Shown: positions 26,949-36,023, counted from the first letter of the stretch. The stretch is 64,000 bases of DNA from Methylobacterium sp. J-077 (GCF_022829365.1 NZ_JAKSYJ010000093.1:1-64000), one strand, 5' to 3'. Notes: a model not told the origin generated them from the sequence alone. Numbers and translations are program-made.

Positions 26949-27512
26949 ATGGCCACACCGGAATTCGACCTCAACGACATCAAGCGCCGCATGCAGGGCG
27001 CGGTCGCGTCCCTCTCCAAGGATCTCGGATCCCTGCGCACCGGGCGGGCCACGCCCTCGCTGCTCGATCCGATCCAGGTCGACGCCTACGGCTCGTCGAT
27101 GCCGATGGCGCAGGTCGCCACCGTGAGCGTGCCCGAGCCCCGGCTCCTGTCGATCTCGGTCTGGGACCGCAGCATGGTCACGGCCGTCGAGAAGGCGATC
27201 CGCGAATCCGATCTCGGCCTCAACCCGCAGACCGAGGGCCAGACCATCCGGCTGCGCATCCCCGAGATGAACGAGCAGCGCCGCAAGGAGATGGTCAAGG
27301 TCGCCCACAAATACACCGAAGAGGCCCGCGTCGCCGTGCGCCACGTCCGCCGGGACGGCCTCGACCACCTCAAGAAGCTCCTGAAGGACAGCGCCATCTC
27401 GGAGGACGACGAGAAGCGCCAGGCCGCCGACGTGCAGAAGGCGACCGACCAGTTCATCGCCGAAGTCGATGCAGTGCTGGCCTCGAAGGAGAAGGAGATC
27501 ATGCACGTCTGA
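26949..27512 (+). CDS. frr: Ribosome recycling factor
   Basis: RRF, 187 residues, which with EF-G splits post-termination ribosomes. It shows [31 protein letters not shown] at the N-terminus, the hinge/second domain [12 protein letters not shown], and the basic helix [35 protein letters not shown]. The ATG at 26949 gives exact family length. It lies 105 bases after pyrH, and cdsA starts 19 bases after it. Confidence 0.97.
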   Translation: MATPEFDLNDIKRRMQGAVASLSKDLGSLRTGRATPSLLDPIQVDAYGSSMPMAQVATVSVPEPRLLSISVWDRSMVTAVEKAIRESDLGLNPQTEGQTIRLRIPEMNEQRRKEMVKVAHKYTEEARVAVRHVRRDGLDHLKKLLKDSAISEDDEKRQAADVQKATDQFIAEVDAVLASKEKEIMHV

Positions 27513-27531
27513 GGCGAAGGCCGAGACGCGC

Positions 27532-28389
27532 GTGACCCCCACTGCCACCCCGGCTGCGCGCCCCTCCGGACGGCGCGAGCTCCGGCTGCGCGTCGCCTCG
27601 GGCGTGGTGCTCGCCCCCGCGATCCTGGCGGCCCTGGTGTACGGCGGCTGGCCGTTCGCCGGGATCTGGCTCGCCGCCGGCATCATCGGCTTCGCCGAAT
27701 GGATGGTGATGAGCCGGACCGAGCCCCGCGAGGTGCTGATCGCCCTGGGCGCGGCGACGCTCGCAGCCCTGCTGCTGTGCCAGCGTGGCGGCGCTCCGGC
27801 CCCCGCCTGCATCGCCGTGCTGCTGCTGGGGGCCGCGGCCTGCGCCACGGTGGCGCGCACCGGCTTCGGCCGGATGCGGGCGCTCGCCGGCGTGCTCGGA
27901 GCGGCGGCGATCGCCTCGGTGCCGGTGGCCCTGCGCGACGATCCCGGGATCGGCCTGATCGGGCCGGCCTGGATGTTCGCCGTGGTCTGGTCCACGGACA
28001 TCGCCGCCTATTTCGCCGGCCGCAGGATCGGCGGCCCGAAGCTGATGCCCCGGGTCTCTCCGAACAAGACCTGGTCGGGCGCCATCGGCGGCCTGATCGG
28101 TGCGGTCGCGGCCGGGTCGATGGTGGTGGTAGCCGCCGACCTCGCCGGGCTGGACCTTCCGACCGCCGCCTCGCTGCCGGTGGTGGCAGGCGTCAGCGCC
28201 CTGGCCTCCGTGCTGAGCCAGGCCGGCGACCTTCTCGAATCCGGCCTGAAGCGCCGCTACGGGGTGAAGGATTCGAGCAAGATCATTCCGGGCCATGGCG
28301 GCGTCATGGACCGGCTCGACGGATTTTTCGCGGTGGCCGTGCTGGCCGGGCTCTATCTCGCGCTGCGCGGGAGCGGTCTGATCCCATGA
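27532..28389 (+). CDS. cdsA: Phosphatidate cytidylyltransferase
   Basis: CdsA makes CDP-diacylglycerol from phosphatidate and CTP in the inner membrane. The 285-residue polytopic product has SPNKTWSGAIGGLIG and the C-terminal family signature GLKRRYGVKDSSKIIPGHGG followed by VMDRLDG. The GTG at 27532 is chosen; the longer frame overlaps frr. The usual neighbour uppS, normally between frr and cdsA, is absent. The start has no strong ribosome-binding site, so coupling to frr is possible. Confidence 0.95.
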   Translation: MTPTATPAARPSGRRELRLRVASGVVLAPAILAALVYGGWPFAGIWLAAGIIGFAEWMVMSRTEPREVLIALGAATLAALLLCQRGGAPAPACIAVLLLGAAACATVARTGFGRMRALAGVLGAAAIASVPVALRDDPGIGLIGPAWMFAVVWSTDIAAYFAGRRIGGPKLMPRVSPNKTWSGAIGGLIGAVAAGSMVVVAADLAGLDLPTAASLPVVAGVSALASVLSQAGDLLESGLKRRYGVKDSSKIIPGHGGVMDRLDGFFAVAVLAGLYLALRGSGLIP

Positions 28390-28422
28390 TTCCGATCCCA
28401 TGACGATGAGGGAGTTTCACCC

Positions 28423-29601
28423 GTGACCCAGATCGTCACCGTCTTCGGCGCCACCGGCTCGATCGGCCGCTCCACCGCCGACCTGCTCGCTCAGCACCCG
28501 GACCGGTTCCGCACCGGTGCCGTGGTCGGCGGCCGCGACGCGGTCGCGCTGGCCAAGGTCGCGCGCGAGCTGGGCGCCGCCTTCGCGGCCTTGGCCGACG
28601 AGACAGCCGGTCCGGCTTTGGCCGAGGCGCTCTCGGGCAGCGGCATCCCCAACGGGGCGGGGGAGGGCGCCGTGATGGAGGCGGTGGCCCGCGACGCCGA
28701 CATCGTGGTCGCAGCGGTGAGCGGCGCGGCGGGCTTGAAGTCCACCCATGCCGCGCTCCGGCTCGGCCGCACGGTGGCGCTCGCCAACAAGGAGAGCCTG
28801 GTCTGCGCCGGCGACGCCTTCATGCGCGACGCCGCGCGCTACGGCGCCACGATCCTGCCGATGGATTCCGAGCACGACGCCCTGAGCCAGGCGCTGGCCG
28901 GCCGGCCGCTGGCGGACGTCCGCACCATGATGATCACCGCCTCGGGCGGCCCGTTCCGGACCTGGACCCGCGAGCGGATCGCCGCCGCCTCGGCGGCCGA
29001 GGCCGCGGCCCATCCGACCTGGTCGATGGGCATGAAGATCAACATCGATTCGGCCAGCCTGATGAACAAGGGCCTGGAGCTGATCGAGGCGCACCACCTG
29101 TTCGGCATCGAGCCCGGGCGCCTGGACGTGGTCGTGCACCCGCAATCGGTGATCCACGGCCTGGTCTATTGGCTCGACGGCGCCGTCACCGCGGAGCTGG
29201 CCCTGCCGGACATGCGCGTGCCGATCTCGCACTGCCTGGGGCTCGGCGACCGCCTGACCATCGCCCGGGGCCGGCCCCTGGACCTCGTGACGCTCGGGTC
29301 GCTGACCTTCGAGGCGGCGGACGAGGCGCGCTTCCCGTGCCTGCGGATCGGTCGGGCAGCGCTCGCGGCCGGCGGCGCGGCCCCGACCGTGATGAATGCG
29401 GCCAACGAGGTCGCGGTGGCGGCCTTCATCGCCGGCCGGATCGGCTTCTACGGGATCAGCGACCTGGTCGAGCGGGCCTGCGCGCATTTCGCCGGCGCGT
29501 ACCGGACCGCACCGGCCGACGTGGACGAGGCGCTGGCCATCGACGCCCATGTCCGGGTCTGGAGCTCCGAGGCCCTGCCGAAGCTGCGCGCGGCCGGTTG
29601 A
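28423..29601 (+). CDS. dxr: 1-deoxy-D-xylulose 5-phosphate reductoisomerase
   Basis: Dxr (IspC) converts DXP to 2-C-methyl-D-erythritol 4-phosphate with NADPH, the first committed step of the MEP isoprenoid route. The 392-residue protein starts with the NADPH fold TVFGATGSIGRSTADLL, has VALANKESLV, the metal site MDSEHDALSQ, TASGGPFR, and HPTWSMGMKINIDSASLMNKGLE (quoted in part as separate motifs in the family). The GTG start has GGGAG nine bases upstream. The active-site segment reads MDSEHDALSQ where VDSEHNAIFQ is more common. It closes the pyrH-frr-cdsA-dxr string. Confidence 0.96.
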   Translation: MTQIVTVFGATGSIGRSTADLLAQHPDRFRTGAVVGGRDAVALAKVARELGAAFAALADETAGPALAEALSGSGIPNGAGEGAVMEAVARDADIVVAAVSGAAGLKSTHAALRLGRTVALANKESLVCAGDAFMRDAARYGATILPMDSEHDALSQALAGRPLADVRTMMITASGGPFRTWTRERIAAASAAEAAAHPTWSMGMKINIDSASLMNKGLELIEAHHLFGIEPGRLDVVVHPQSVIHGLVYWLDGAVTAELALPDMRVPISHCLGLGDRLTIARGRPLDLVTLGSLTFEAADEARFPCLRIGRAALAAGGAAPTVMNAANEVAVAAFIAGRIGFYGISDLVERACAHFAGAYRTAPADVDEALAIDAHVRVWSSEALPKLRAAG

Positions 29602-29982
29602 GGCGGCTTCTTTGATTTGCTTCGCCTCCAAAACGGCAGCGCAACATGACGATCGCTTCCTGGCTATAAGCTTGGTGCCATCGTGGGTGGCCCTCTATTG
29701 CGCAAGTGGGGAAGGGCTCCCTCCAAATCTCCAAAGCGACATCCTCCCCGTCCTCCAGCCGCAACGCAGACGTGTTCCGTTCGGCTCCGAGAACCCCCGA
29801 GCGCGCGTTAGGATACCCGCACGCCGTACATGGCAACGGGGTCGTCAAATGTGGACGTCCTAATCGTCATGAGATAGTATGATCTCGTGTCCAGAATTTA
29901 CAGAATATGCTCCTAAAAGCGATTGAAAATTAAAATCTAAAACTTTATATGTCAGTTATTAATTACAAATTTTGGGGCAAAA
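29602..29982. other. Intergenic stretch, GC-to-AT transition
   Basis: Nothing coding is supported in 381 bases. GC content falls abruptly from about 29,860; the last 110 bases before the next start are strongly AT-rich and include the run attaattacaaattttggg. This marks the left border of an AT-rich insert. It probably carries the promoter of the secreted hydrolase. Confidence 0.55.
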
Positions 29983-30963
29983 ATGTGTCTAAATCGATTT
30001 TTTATTGCAACAATATTGAGTCTTGCGGTGACCGCTGCTCAGTCGGCGGGCTTTAAAATATTCTCGGTCCCATCCGACACGGATAGTCCGGCTTTGGAAG
30101 CGGCCATGTGGTCGCCGTGTGCTGCCCCCGCCAAAGACATCCACCTTAGGATCACCGTCATTCCCGGTGTCCGCGATTGCCCGATCGCGGGTCAAAATTT
30201 ACCGCTTATTGTCGTTTCTCACGGATTCGGCGGATCTTACCTCGGCCACCACGACACAGCGGAAGCTCTTGCGGATGGGGGCTTTATCGTCGTAGCGATC
30301 AATCATCCTGACGATACTTACGCAAACCAAGCAAGATTTCGCGATTACCGGGCCTTGATCAGCCGTCCCACGGATATCAAACGCCTTATCGATTTCTTGC
30401 TAGGCCCGGCATCAGACCTAGCGAGTATCGACTCGAATCGGATCGGCTTTTTCGGGTTCTCGCGAGGGGGTTATACTGGCCTCGTGCTTGGCGGTGGCCA
30501 GCCCGATTTTCGCGCTTGGTTCTCGCCTTGCACAGGTTCCAACGCAGAGAGATGCGCGCATGGAAGCCCGGACGTCTGGTCAATTCACAACTTAATTCAT
30601 GACACGCGAATCAAGGCTCTCGTTATAGCTGATCCTTTCAGCAGGATGTTCCCGACGAGCGATAGCCTGAAAATGATCTCAATCCCCGTCCAGCTCTGGG
30701 GGTCCCAGTCAGGGGGCGACGGCGTGTTTCCTGAGGATGTCGCCACGATCGCTCGGAATTTGCCCGGAAAATCTGAATTTCATCTTGTGCCGCGAGCAGC
30801 ACATTTCGCATTTCTGAGACCCTGTCCAGAGGAGTTAAAAAACTCTAAGCCAAATATTTGTGTCGATGATGCGGGCTTCGATCGTGTAGCCTTCCACAAA
30901 GATTTCAATCAACGAGTGCTCACCTTCTTTCGACAGCACCTCGGTGCAGGCGAACACCCTTAG
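29983..30963 (+). CDS. Secreted alpha/beta-hydrolase (dienelactone hydrolase/PAF-AH-like), AT-rich
   Basis: A 326-residue hydrolase with a signal peptide (CLNRFFIATILSLAVTAAQSA). It has the oxyanion-hole segment VVSHGFGGSYLGH, the nucleophile elbow GFSRGG (about residue 157), and a C-terminal His in PRAAHFAFL. Several paired cysteines fit a periplasmic, disulfide-bonded protein. The family includes dienelactone hydrolases, cutinase-like enzymes and platelet-activating-factor acetylhydrolases, so the substrate is open. Base composition is much lower in GC than the flanking genes, indicating recent transfer. ATG 29983 follows GGGGC. It stands between dxr and the efflux module. Confidence 0.82.
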   Translation: MCLNRFFIATILSLAVTAAQSAGFKIFSVPSDTDSPALEAAMWSPCAAPAKDIHLRITVIPGVRDCPIAGQNLPLIVVSHGFGGSYLGHHDTAEALADGGFIVVAINHPDDTYANQARFRDYRALISRPTDIKRLIDFLLGPASDLASIDSNRIGFFGFSRGGYTGLVLGGGQPDFRAWFSPCTGSNAERCAHGSPDVWSIHNLIHDTRIKALVIADPFSRMFPTSDSLKMISIPVQLWGSQSGGDGVFPEDVATIARNLPGKSEFHLVPRAAHFAFLRPCPEELKNSKPNICVDDAGFDRVAFHKDFNQRVLTFFRQHLGAGEHP

Positions 30964-31048
30964 GCTAGACACGGGAACGGGGCCGATGAATCCGATATCG
31001 TCCTCGCGATCAAAATGTCTTCCACCCGTCCGGCCGGGCACGGGCAAG

Positions 31049-31696
31049 TTAGGTCGAGGTATCCGGCCCGTATCCGGCTAGGAACATCCGCACCGCCTCC
31101 GCCACCTGAAACCGCTTCCGGGCTTCGTCGGCCATGCCGCCGGCGGCGAACAGGAGGCGGGTCAGGAGGCCCGCCAGGCACAGATGCAGGAAGTGCTGCG
31201 CGGCGAGGGTCGTATCCGTGATGCGAAGCCGGCCGCCCTGCACCTGCACGTCGAGATAGGCCGCCAGCCGCGCGACCCCGCGGGCCGGGCCGGCTTCGTA
31301 ATAGACCTGCCCGAAATGCGGAAACTTCTCGCAGACGCCGATCACCATGCGGTGCACCGAGATATGCTCCGGCTTGGACATTTCGGTGAGGAAGCTCAGG
31401 CCCAACCGCGTCAGCACCGCGGGGATATCCGTGTCGGCCGGGTCGAAGGTGAACAGGGTCTCGGCCAGGCTGGTCTTCTCCAGGATGATCAGGGCCTCGA
31501 ACAGCGCCTCCTTGCTGTCGAAGTAGACGTAGAGCGTGCCCTTGGAGACCCCCGCGGCCCGGGCGATCTCACCCATGCTGGCCCCGTCGAACCCCGACGC
31601 TAGGAACACCCGGCGGGCGCCGTCGAGGATCTGCCGCCGCTTGTCGCTCTCGACCTGCGACGGTTCCCGCTCCAGCACCACGCCCTGAACCATCAC
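31049..31696 (-). CDS. TetR/AcrR family transcriptional regulator
   Basis: A 215-residue repressor-type regulator. The N-terminal TetR helix-turn-helix is RRQILDGARRVFLASGFDG followed by ASMGEIARAAGVSKGTLYVYFDSKEALFEAL. The C-terminal domain is variable and probably binds a ligand. It is divergent from the efflux pair, with 136 bases between; the two palindromes there are its likely operators. It should repress the HlyD/DHA2 genes, and itself, until an inducer binds. The exact start among nearby ATGs is uncertain. Confidence 0.92.
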   Translation of the reverse strand: MMVQGVVLEREPSQVESDKRRQILDGARRVFLASGFDGASMGEIARAAGVSKGTLYVYFDSKEALFEALIILEKTSLAETLFTFDPADTDIPAVLTRLGLSFLTEMSKPEHISVHRMVIGVCEKFPHFGQVYYEAGPARGVARLAAYLDVQVQGGRLRITDTTLAAQHFLHLCLAGLLTRLLFAAGGMADEARKRFQVAEAVRMFLAGYGPDTST

Positions 31697-31725
31697 CCTG
31701 CTCCGCGTCCGAGACGCTGCTCTGC

Positions 31726-31746
31726 TTGACCGAACCGTTCGGTCAA
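31726..31746. promoter_or_regulatory. TetR-type operator 1
   Basis: TTGACCGAAC-C-GTTCGGTCAA is a perfect 21-base palindrome with one central base. It lies 30 bases upstream of the regulator start in the divergent promoter region, and its half-site GACCGAAC is identical in the second palindrome. This is the classic arrangement for an autoregulating TetR/AcrR protein. Confidence 0.8.
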
Positions 31747-31794
31747 TCTACCCTGAAGCCAGATTCGACGTGCGTCAAGGCGCGTCCAAATGAT

Positions 31795-31813
31795 TGACCG
31801 AACGGTTCGGTCA
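31795..31813. promoter_or_regulatory. TetR-type operator 2
   Basis: TGACCGAAC-G-GTTCGGTCA is a perfect 19-base palindrome with the same half-sites as operator 1. Its centre is 68 bases from that of operator 1. It ends 19 bases before the ATG of the HlyD gene, so a bound regulator would block transcription of the efflux operon or ribosome access. Confidence 0.8.
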
Positions 31814-31832
31814 TGAGTTCAGAGGCGCTGAG

Positions 31833-33077
31833 ATGTCCCTTCGCGAGGATGGCGACCGGTCCGCTGCGGGCATCGAACGCATGGACGACGATCGTGCCGA
31901 GGGTCCGGCCCCGATGCGCGCGCAGCCCCGTGCCACCGAAGCCCCCCCCGCGGCGGCCCCGATCGCGCCGGAACCCGGCCCAGCCAAAAAGCGCCCGCTC
32001 AAGCGCGTGCTGCTGTTCGGCCTCCTGGCAACGGCCCTTGGCGGCGGCGCCTATGAAGGCTGGCAATGGTGGAGCGTCGGGCGGTTCTTCGTCTCGACCG
32101 ACGACGCTTACGTGCAGGCCGATATCTCGATCCTGGCCGCCAAGGTCTCGGGCTATCTCGAATCCGTCCCCGTGGTGAACGGCATCTCCGTCAGGAAGGG
32201 CGACGTGATCGCCAAGCTCGACGACGGCGATTACCGCCTCGCGCTCCAGGCCGCGCAGGACAAGCTCGCCACGCAGGAGAGCACGATCGTGCGGATCGGC
32301 CGGCAGGTCGAGGCCGCGCAGGCGCAGGTCGCCCAGGCCGCCGCGCAGATCGACGCGAGCCGGGCCGACGCGGTGCGCGCCCAGGCGGATTTCACCCGGG
32401 CCACCCAGATGCAGGCCGATTACGTCGCCAAGTCGCGGATCGATCAGGCTCGCGCCGACCGGGACCGGACGGAAGCCTCGGTGAAGGGCATGGAGGCCGG
32501 GCTCCTGGCGGCCCGCGCCAATGTCGACGTGCTCCAGGCTCAGAAGCGCGAGGCCGAGCGTCTCTCGGCCGAGCTGCGCACCGCCGTCGACCGCGCCCGG
32601 CGCGACCTCGACTTCACGGTGATCCGCGCGCCCTTCGACGGCGTGGTCGGCAACAAGGCGGTCGAGGCCGGGGCCTACGTGGCGCCGGGCACCCGGGTCG
32701 CCGCCCTGGTGCCGCTCCAGAGCGTGCGGATCGATGCCAACTTCAAGGAGACGCAGGTCCAGCGCATGCGCCCCGGCCAGCCGGTGATCGTGACGGTGGA
32801 CGCCTACCCGGACCGCGAGATCCAGGGCGTGGTCGAGTCGTTCTCGCCGGCCTCCGGCTCGGTGTTCAGCCTGCTGCCGCCGGACAACGCCACCGGCAAT
32901 TTCACCAAGATCGTCCAGCGCCTGCCGGTGCGGGTGCGGGTACCCGAGGCGGTCGCCCGCGAGGGCCTGCTGCGGCCCGGCCTCTCGGTGGAGGTGCGGG
33001 TCGATACCCGCGCCGGCACCGATCGCTCGGTCCTCGACCACGCCGAGGACGGGCGCTTCAACGCCGCGAGCCGCTGA
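31833..33077 (+). CDS. HlyD/EmrA family periplasmic adaptor subunit
   Basis: A 414-residue membrane-fusion protein. A cytoplasmic Pro/Ala-rich tail precedes one membrane helix (VLLFGLLATALGGGAYEGW, about 58-77). Next come the EmrA-typical STDDAYVQADISILAAKVSGY, the long coiled coil, and FTVIRAPFDGVVGNKAVEAG (lipoyl half) and VRIDANFKETQVQRMRPGQP. ATG 31833 follows AGAGG; the longer frame would begin inside operator 2. It joins the DHA2 pump to an outer-membrane channel, which is not encoded here. Confidence 0.92.
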   Translation: MSLREDGDRSAAGIERMDDDRAEGPAPMRAQPRATEAPPAAAPIAPEPGPAKKRPLKRVLLFGLLATALGGGAYEGWQWWSVGRFFVSTDDAYVQADISILAAKVSGYLESVPVVNGISVRKGDVIAKLDDGDYRLALQAAQDKLATQESTIVRIGRQVEAAQAQVAQAAAQIDASRADAVRAQADFTRATQMQADYVAKSRIDQARADRDRTEASVKGMEAGLLAARANVDVLQAQKREAERLSAELRTAVDRARRDLDFTVIRAPFDGVVGNKAVEAGAYVAPGTRVAALVPLQSVRIDANFKETQVQRMRPGQPVIVTVDAYPDREIQGVVESFSPASGSVFSLLPPDNATGNFTKIVQRLPVRVRVPEAVAREGLLRPGLSVEVRVDTRAGTDRSVLDHAEDGRFNAASR

Positions 33078-33085
33078 ACCCGTCC

Positions 33086-34666
33086 GTGGCCGCAACCGCC
33101 GCCATCTCGGCCGGAGCCCCGGCCGCCGAGCCGCCGCTGGACCGCCGCCGCATGGTGGCGTTCTTCTGCATGGTGTTCGGGATGTTCATGGCGATCCTGG
33201 ACATCCAGATCGTCTCGGCCTCCCTCAACGAGATACAGGCCGGCCTCTCGGCCTCCGGGGACGAGATCCCCTGGGTCCAGACCAGCTACCTGATCGCGGA
33301 GGTCATCTCGATCCCGCTGTCGGGCACCCTGTCGCGGGTGCTCTCGACCCGCTGGATGTTCGCGCTCTCGGCGGGCGGTTTCACGCTGATGAGCGTGATG
33401 TGCGCGACCTCCTCGTCGATCTCCGAGATGATCGTCTGGCGGGCCGCGCAGGGCTTCATCGGCGGCGGCATGATTCCGACCGTGTTCGCCGCCGCGTTCA
33501 CGATCTTCCCGCCCTCGAAGCGGACCATCGTGTCGCCGGTGATCGGCCTCGTGGCGACGCTGGCGCCGACCATCGGCCCGACGATCGGCGGCTACCTCAC
33601 CGACCTGATGTCCTGGCACTGGCTGTTCCTGATCAACGTCGTGCCGGGTATCGCGGTGACGATCTCGACCTGGATCCTGATCGATTTCGACAAGCCGAAC
33701 TACGACCTGCTGAAGTCGTTCGACTGGGCCGGCCTCGCGTTCATGGCGGGATTCCTCGGCTGCCTCGAATACGTCCTCGAAGAGGGGCCGAACCACGATT
33801 GGCTGCAGGACGAGGCTGTCTTCGCCTGCGCGATCATCGGCGGGGTCTCGGGGCTGCTGTTCTTCTGGCGCGTCCTCACGGCGCAGCAGCCGATCGTCGA
33901 CCTGCGCGCCTTCTCCGACCGCAACTTCGCCAGCGGCTGCGTGGCGAGCTTCGTGCTTGGCATCGGGCTCTACGGGCTGACCTACATCTACCCGGTCTAC
34001 CTCGCCCGGGTGCGCGGCTACTCGGCGCTGATGATCGGCGAGACCATGTTCGTCTCGGGCCTGTGCATGTTCGCCACCGCCCCGATCGCCGGCCGGCTCT
34101 CCGGCAAGGTCGATCCCCGGATCATGATGGGTCTGGGCTTTGCCGGCTTTGCCTGCGGCACCTGGATCGTCACCGGGCTCACCAAGGACTGGGACTTCTG
34201 GGAGCTGCTGTGGCCCCAGGTCCTGCGCGGCTGCTCGCTGATGCTATGCATGATCCCGATCAACAACATCGCGCTCGGCACGCTGCCGCCGGCCCGGATG
34301 AAGAACGCCTCCGGGTTGTACAACCTCACCCGCAACCTTGGCGGCGCGGTCGGCCTGGCGCTGATCAACACCGTGCTCAACGCCCGCTGGGACCTGCACC
34401 TCGCCCGGCTGCACGAGCGCTTCACCTGGGCCAACACCACCGCGCTGGAGCGCCTCGACACGATGCAGCGCGGCTTCGGCTCCTACGGCAGCGCCGCGTC
34501 GGACATGGCGCTCAAGGCCATGACCAACACGGTGCGGATCCAGGGGCTGGTCATGGCCTTCGAGGACGTGTTCCTGGCGCTCACCGTGCTGTTCCTGGCG
34601 ATGGCCTGCGCCGTGCCGCTGATCCGCCGCCCCCGCGCCGGGGGCGCCGGCGGCGGGGGGCACTGA
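33086..34666 (+). CDS. DHA2 family MFS multidrug efflux permease (EmrB-like)
   Basis: A 526-residue, 14-helix drug:proton antiporter. It begins MVAFFCMVFGMFMAILDIQI (motif D1 region), then EIPWVQTSYLIAEVISIPLSG, the motif C-like PTIGPTIGGYLTD with WHWLFLINVVPG. The GTG at 33086 lies eight bases after the HlyD stop; an ATG at 33153 would remove about 22 residues. With the HlyD adaptor it forms an EmrAB-type tripartite efflux system, probably for hydrophobic drugs or phenolics, repressed by the adjacent TetR protein. Confidence 0.92.
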   Translation: MAATAAISAGAPAAEPPLDRRRMVAFFCMVFGMFMAILDIQIVSASLNEIQAGLSASGDEIPWVQTSYLIAEVISIPLSGTLSRVLSTRWMFALSAGGFTLMSVMCATSSSISEMIVWRAAQGFIGGGMIPTVFAAAFTIFPPSKRTIVSPVIGLVATLAPTIGPTIGGYLTDLMSWHWLFLINVVPGIAVTISTWILIDFDKPNYDLLKSFDWAGLAFMAGFLGCLEYVLEEGPNHDWLQDEAVFACAIIGGVSGLLFFWRVLTAQQPIVDLRAFSDRNFASGCVASFVLGIGLYGLTYIYPVYLARVRGYSALMIGETMFVSGLCMFATAPIAGRLSGKVDPRIMMGLGFAGFACGTWIVTGLTKDWDFWELLWPQVLRGCSLMLCMIPINNIALGTLPPARMKNASGLYNLTRNLGGAVGLALINTVLNARWDLHLARLHERFTWANTTALERLDTMQRGFGSYGSAASDMALKAMTNTVRIQGLVMAFEDVFLALTVLFLAMACAVPLIRRPRAGGAGGGGH

Positions 34667-34852
34667 CCGCTTCGGAACGCGGATCACGGGGATCGTTTTC
34701 TCCGATAGGCGCCGCGCAAGTCCCGCGACCACCACCCGCGACCACCCGCGACAGCCTCGGCGGATTGCGTTGGCGGTAAGCCGCACCGATCTGCTAAACC
34801 GGCCCGATGGCCGGCCTGAGAAGCCGGCGCAGAGACGGCCAGGGATCGGCTT

Positions 34853-36007
34853 ATGGACTTCCTCAACGCGATGGGCGGGACCGCCGGCGGCTTCTTCGGG
34901 GCCGTGATCCCGTTCCTGTTCGTGCTCACGGTCGTGGTCTTCGTCCACGAGATGGGCCACTTCCTGGTCGGCCGCTGGTGCGGGGTCGGTATCCACGCCT
35001 TCTCGCTCGGCTTCGGCCCGGAGCTGTTCGGCTTCAACGACCGCCGCGGCACGCGCTGGAAGCTCTGTGCCATCCCGCTCGGCGGCTACGTCAAGTTCCA
35101 TGGCGACGTGAACGGCGCGAGCGTGCCGGATCCCGAGGCGATCGCCCGGATGTCCCCGCAGGAGCGGGCGATCAGCTTCCCGACTCAGCCTGTCGCCAAG
35201 CGCGCCGCGATCGTCGCCGCCGGGCCGGTGGCGAACTTTTTGCTGGCGATCGTGCTGTTCGCCGGGGCGATCTGGCTCGCCGGCCGCTACGAGCTGCCCG
35301 CCCGGGTCTCCTCGGTGGAGCCCGGCAGCGTCGCCGCCCAGGCCGGCTTCCAGCCGGGCGACGTGATCACCGCCATCGACGGCGAGAAGATCGGCGACTT
35401 CAACGCCATGTACCGGACCGTGACCGGCAGTGCCGGCACGCCCCTGACCTTCACGGTGGAGCGGGGCGAGCAGCCGGTCACCATCCAGGCGACCCCGGCC
35501 ACCTACGAGGAGAAGACTCCCTTCGGCCGCCACCGGATCGGCCGGCTCGGCATCCGCTCCCCGGCGGGCTCTGAGGCGAGGCTCGTCCGGTACGGGGCGC
35601 TGGACTCCCTCGATCTCGGGGTGCGCGAGACCTATTTCGTGGTCGAGCGGACCTTCTCCTACCTGAGCAAGCTCGCCACCGGCCGTGAATCCGCCGACCA
35701 GCTCTCAGGCCCGATCGGCATCGCCCGGGTCTCCGGCGAGGTCGCCAAGAACGGCGGGGTCGGCGGGCTGGTCGGCCTGATCGCGCTGCTCTCGGTCTCG
35801 ATCGGCCTGCTGAACCTGTTCCCGGTGCCGCTGCTCGATGGCGGGCACCTGCTGTTCTACGCCTTCGAGGTCGTCCGCGGCCGCCCGCTGAGCGAGCGCG
35901 CCCAGGAGATTGGCTTCCGCATCGGCCTCGCCCTGGTGCTGATGCTGATGCTGTTCGCCGCCTGGAACGACATCCTCAACCTCGGCGCCTCCTGGCGGAA
36001 CACCTGA
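34853..36007 (+). CDS. rseP: RIP metalloprotease RseP
   Basis: Site-2-type intramembrane zinc protease, 384 residues. The zinc motif HEMGH is at residues 32-36 in a membrane helix. One PDZ domain occupies the middle (PARVSSVEPGSVAAQAGFQPGDVITAIDG, in parts), and the second zinc-binding motif is NLFPVPLLDGGH near the C-terminus. RseP cleaves anti-sigma factors in the envelope-stress response and clears signal peptides. It lies upstream of bamA, its usual partner. The 186 bases upstream hold no gene. Confidence 0.95.
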   Translation: MDFLNAMGGTAGGFFGAVIPFLFVLTVVVFVHEMGHFLVGRWCGVGIHAFSLGFGPELFGFNDRRGTRWKLCAIPLGGYVKFHGDVNGASVPDPEAIARMSPQERAISFPTQPVAKRAAIVAAGPVANFLLAIVLFAGAIWLAGRYELPARVSSVEPGSVAAQAGFQPGDVITAIDGEKIGDFNAMYRTVTGSAGTPLTFTVERGEQPVTIQATPATYEEKTPFGRHRIGRLGIRSPAGSEARLVRYGALDSLDLGVRETYFVVERTFSYLSKLATGRESADQLSGPIGIARVSGEVAKNGGVGGLVGLIALLSVSIGLLNLFPVPLLDGGHLLFYAFEVVRGRPLSERAQEIGFRIGLALVLMLMLFAAWNDILNLGASWRNT

Positions 36008-36023
36008 TCGCGGGATCCGGCGC

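Noticed and set aside
25932-28001. A 2-kb upstream continuation of the lipid-kinase frame on the minus strand
   Set aside because: It is the antisense shadow of pyrH, frr and cdsA, which have complete family signatures; the extra residues show no domain.
29602-29863. ORFs after dxr on both strands
   Set aside because: They overlap the end of dxr or lack starts; composition changes across them and no motif is present.
32066-33085. A long plus-strand frame running into the DHA2 permease
   Set aside because: It overlaps the HlyD adaptor in another frame and is Arg/Gly-rich nonsense typical of GC-rich shadows; the permease starts near 33086.
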